Shown in pieces: positions 3,143-5,250 of a DNA stretch of 5,250 nt. Each line of letters opens with the position of its first letter. Within the stretch, counting starts at the first letter, position 1. Below the pieces are notes generated by a model. That model made no database searches, was not told the origin of the DNA, and saw nothing but the letters and a program-made list of their open reading frames with translations. The translations under genes and the position numbers were made by a program. The DNA is from Planctomycetia bacterium (GTDB taxonomy: Bacteria > Planctomycetota > Phycisphaerae > Phycisphaerales > SM1A02), in contig SYPI01000074.1 of NCBI GenBank assembly GCA_005804005.1, positions 1 through 5,250 of the forward strand, given 5' to 3'.

Positions 3143-5250
3143 ATCAGAACTTCGATGAAACCCCCCCGCCGCCCGATGAACTTGATGCCCAGTTGCGCCA
3201 GTGGCACGAGGCCAACCGCGCTCAGGCACTATCCGGAAGGGCGCGACTCATGAATGCGATCGCTCAGCGCTCGGGCCCGGCGGCGCACCGGCCGATCGCC
3301 GGGCGAATCGGCCTGCGGCAGCGCCTGACGGCGGCCGCAGTGTTGATGCTGTTTGTGATTGGCGGCATGGTGCTACTCAGCCTGCCTCCCAGCCAAGCTG
3401 GGGCCTGCGACACAGTAATGGTGCCCGATGGCGGGAGGCTTGACGCCTTCACTCCCCGCGGCGACTTGCTCGGTCCGTGCCCGCTGGCCCACACCGATGT
3501 GGTGGCCGATGTCAGCGGGCCGTTCTCCCGGGTGGCCGTCACCCAGACCTACACCAACACATACACCCAGAAAGTAGAAGCGGTCTACACCTTTCCGCTT
3601 TCCCACCGCGCCGCCGTGGATCGCATGACCATGACCGTGCGCACTCCCGAGGGCGACCGGGTGGTGCAGGGCGAAGTGAAGGCGCGCACGCTGGCGCGGC
3701 AGATGTACGAAGCGGCCCGCGAGTCGGGATATGTGGCCAGTCTGCTCGAACAGGAGCGCCCAAACATCTTCACCCAGTCGGTGGCCAACATCGAACCGGG
3801 GGCGACGGTCATCGTTGAGATCGGCTATGTGGAAACACTGCAGTCGCGCGACGGCGTGTTCTCGTTCGACTTCCCAACCGTTGTTGGACCGCGCTACATC
3901 CCGGGAAATGCGGCATCTCCGGGCTCGCTGCCCACCGGGCTGTCCGGGCGGCCGGGCATCTGCCTGCTGGGGCCAGCGGCCATCGAAGTCGGGGCCGACG
4001 CGCCATCCACCGCGCCGACCGCCGCCCAACTCTCGAGTTGGCTTGCTGGAGCGGTGGCAATCGCCCCGCCCGGAACTGAGTGGATGCAGCGCCCTGGCGC
4101 TACCCCCGAGGAAGTTCGCAGCGCTTTCACCGCCGCATACGCCAACGGCAGCAAGGAAACCGGTGCGCTCTACGCCGACGGCACCGGGCAGATCAACGGG
4201 CGCTGGTTCTTCATTCCCACCGCCGTCGCCAACGACCCGGGAACCGGCTTCGCCCCCGGCACCAATCAGGTGCCCGACGCCGCGCGCATCACCCCAATGC
4301 CAGTGCCGCCGCCAACTCGCGCGGGCCACGATATCTCGATCGAGGTGCGCATCAACACCGGCGGCGCGGCCATTCTGGGCGTCGACAGTGAATTGCACCA
4401 CATCATTGAGGAGCCGGGTTACGCCGCGGGTTCACCAGCGCGTCGCGCGGTGAAACTCGCTTCGGGCAGCGAAATCCCCAACCGCGACTTCGTCCTCAAC
4501 TGGCGGGTGGCTGGCGATGCAATCGCCGAAGGATTCTTCACCCACGCCACGCCGTTCTTCATGTCTGGCCCAGCCATGATGGTCAAGCGCGAGGATTGGG
4601 GTTCCACCGATGACGCCTCCACCTGGGTCGACACCGACGGCTACTTCACGCTGGTGCTCTCTCCGCCAGCGCGCATGGAAGCCAAAGATGTCCGCGCTCG
4701 CGAGGTGATCTTCGTGCTCGACACTTCCGGTTCTATGAGCGGCTTTCCGATCGAGAAGGCGAAGGAAGTGATGTCCAAGGCAATCGGCGCTCTGCGCGCC
4801 CAAGACACATTCAACTTGATCACCTTCTCCGGTGACACGCACATCCTGTGGGAGCAGTGCCGCACCGGTACTCCAGAGAACATCGCCGCAGCGCAAGCCT
4901 TTGTTGATGGCCAGCGCGGCGGTGGCGGCACAGAAATGATGGCGGCGATCAACGCGGCACTGGTGCAGACCGCCGCCGGCGGCGCGGCGCAGCTTGATCC
5001 GATGGCGCTGGCCAACCTGCCAGCCGATGGTCGTGAAGTGGAGTTGGTCGCGGCGATGACTGCAGTGACGCAGGACGGCAACGGCCAGACGGCGGTGTCG
5101 GTCAGTCCGCAACTGAGCATTCCGCTGGGACTGTCGGTGGCCCTGCCCACTGTTCTGCAGCCCGAAGGCGTGCAACTGATTCTGAAGGGCCAGTGGCTGA
5201 CCCGCGATGGCCAGCGCCTCCTGCAGGTTCGCGAGGCATCGTTCGCGCAC
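3139..5250 (+). CDS. Membrane-anchored VIT and VWA domain protein, candidate anti-sigma/sensor (3' partial)
   Basis: Frame 1 is open from ATG 3139 to the window edge, giving 704 codons without a stop. Residues 1-60 are charged and cytoplasmic, including DELDAQLRQWHEANRAQA. Residues 63-82 form one hydrophobic helix preceded by Arg-rich sequence, predicting an N-inside single-pass protein with the rest outside the cytoplasm. A VIT domain spans about 100-255, with YTFPL at 150-154, LLEQERPNIFTQSVANIEPG at 202-221 and VVGPRYIP at 248-255. A linker (256-515) includes GQINGRWFFIP, PDAARITPMP, AGHDISIEV and IPNRDFVLNWRVAGD. A VWA domain begins near 521, with the MIDAS DxSxS motif at Asp528, Ser530 and Ser532 and the MIDAS Thr at 598 in GGGTEM. 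The expected third MIDAS segment (hydrophobic strand then TDG) is not reached; from about 615 an unrelated beta-rich stretch begins. VIT-VWA proteins bind proteins or metal-dependent ligands. Position and the ATGA overlap with the sigma gene suggest the N-terminus is an anti-sigma domain, but it lacks the zinc HxxxCxxC motif. The domain calls are firm; the anti-sigma role is inference. Confidence 0.93.
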   Translation, partial: MNQNFDETPPPPDELDAQLRQWHEANRAQALSGRARLMNAIAQRSGPAAHRPIAGRIGLRQRLTAAAVLMLFVIGGMVLLSLPPSQAGACDTVMVPDGGRLDAFTPRGDLLGPCPLAHTDVVADVSGPFSRVAVTQTYTNTYTQKVEAVYTFPLSHRAAVDRMTMTVRTPEGDRVVQGEVKARTLARQMYEAARESGYVASLLEQERPNIFTQSVANIEPGATVIVEIGYVETLQSRDGVFSFDFPTVVGPRYIPGNAASPGSLPTGLSGRPGICLLGPAAIEVGADAPSTAPTAAQLSSWLAGAVAIAPPGTEWMQRPGATPEEVRSAFTAAYANGSKETGALYADGTGQINGRWFFIPTAVANDPGTGFAPGTNQVPDAARITPMPVPPPTRAGHDISIEVRINTGGAAILGVDSELHHIIEEPGYAAGSPARRAVKLASGSEIPNRDFVLNWRVAGDAIAEGFFTHATPFFMSGPAMMVKREDWGSTDDASTWVDTDGYFTLVLSPPARMEAKDVRAREVIFVLDTSGSMSGFPIEKAKEVMSKAIGALRAQDTFNLITFSGDTHILWEQCRTGTPENIAAAQAFVDGQRGGGGTEMMAAINAALVQTAAGGAAQLDPMALANLPADGREVELVAAMTAVTQDGNGQTAVSVSPQLSIPLGLSVALPTVLQPEGVQLILKGQWLTRDGQRLLQVREASFAH
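3235..3252 (+). promoter_or_regulatory. Possible internal translation start within the VIT-VWA gene
   Basis: GGAAGGG at 3235-3241 stands 8 bases before an in-frame ATG at 3250 (Met38). A product from here would lose the first 37 residues but keep the Arg-rich flank and hydrophobic helix, resembling a signal peptide followed by SQAGAC. It may be chance in purine-rich coding sequence. Confidence 0.25.

Noticed and set aside
3139..3320. Zinc-binding anti-sigma (ZAS) domain in the N-terminus of the VIT-VWA protein
   Set aside because: One His occurs (His23) but there is no HxxxCxxC motif and no Cys before the membrane helix, so the classic zinc anti-sigma type is excluded.
3373..4401. 342-codon minus-strand open frame
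   Set aside because: It lies antisense to the VIT-VWA gene, whose VIT and linker motifs are unmistakable. Its translation is rich in Gly, Arg and His with no domain pattern, as expected of a GC-rich shadow frame.
3731..4453. 240-codon plus-strand frame inside the VIT-VWA gene
   Set aside because: It is Ser/Pro/Arg-rich, has no motif, and is fully overlapped by the well-supported frame 1 coding sequence.
4432..5250. 272-codon minus-strand open frame reaching the window edge
   Set aside because: It is antisense to the VWA region. Its composition (Arg, His, Gln, Gly) is typical of a reverse-complement shadow and no motif is recognisable.
1..5250. CRISPR array, tRNA/rRNA genes, insertion sequences, attachment sites
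   Set aside because: No regularly spaced repeats, tRNA-like cloverleaf or rRNA sequence, transposase-like frame or terminal inverted repeats were seen; the non-coding space is only about 180 bases.

Overview
The window carries two plus-strand gene blocks of GC-rich bacterial DNA with no convincing minus-strand gene. Organism: the upstream fragment ends like an outer-membrane beta-barrel strand. The ECF sigma factor has an unusual, HTH-divergent region 4. The sigma gene is coupled to a membrane-anchored VIT-VWA protein. Together these suggest a diderm bacterium, perhaps Planctomycetota (Phycisphaerae-like) or a neighbouring phylum. This is inference; no rRNA or other marker gene is present.

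Block 1 (1-2418). The last codons of an upstream gene (stop TGA at 74-76) overlap the TTG start (73) of a complete aldehyde dehydrogenase (73-1515). A second ALDH-family gene follows 36 bases later (1552-2418). It keeps the N-terminal, NAD-domain-like half but has no catalytic Cys, no general-base Glu and no catalytic half. From memory of the family, such a catalytic ALDH plus half-length ALDH pair often sits beside deoxyribose-phosphate aldolase (deoC), which releases acetaldehyde. deoC itself is not visible here. The two genes probably form one operon, and the half-length protein is probably a partner subunit.

Intergenic region (2419-2560). It is AT-richer than its surroundings. It contains a perfect 12-bp palindrome, an 8-bp-arm inverted repeat, GTGTT direct repeats 21 bp apart and a TATAAA-like hexamer. 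No intrinsic terminator is evident. It probably holds the promoter and operators of block 2.

Block 2 (2561-5250, running off the edge). An ECF-type RNA polymerase sigma factor ends in an ATGA overlap with a long gene preceded by a perfect AAGGAGGT ribosome-binding site. That product (704 codons visible, no stop) has a short charged cytoplasmic N-terminus, one membrane helix, a VIT domain, a long linker and a VWA domain with MIDAS residues. The layout is that of a sigma factor with its membrane-bound regulator, so the VIT-VWA protein is a candidate anti-sigma/sensor with an extracytoplasmic adhesion-type domain. The VWA domain appears to be interrupted by a beta-rich insertion before the expected third MIDAS motif. 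This is the most interesting part of the window.
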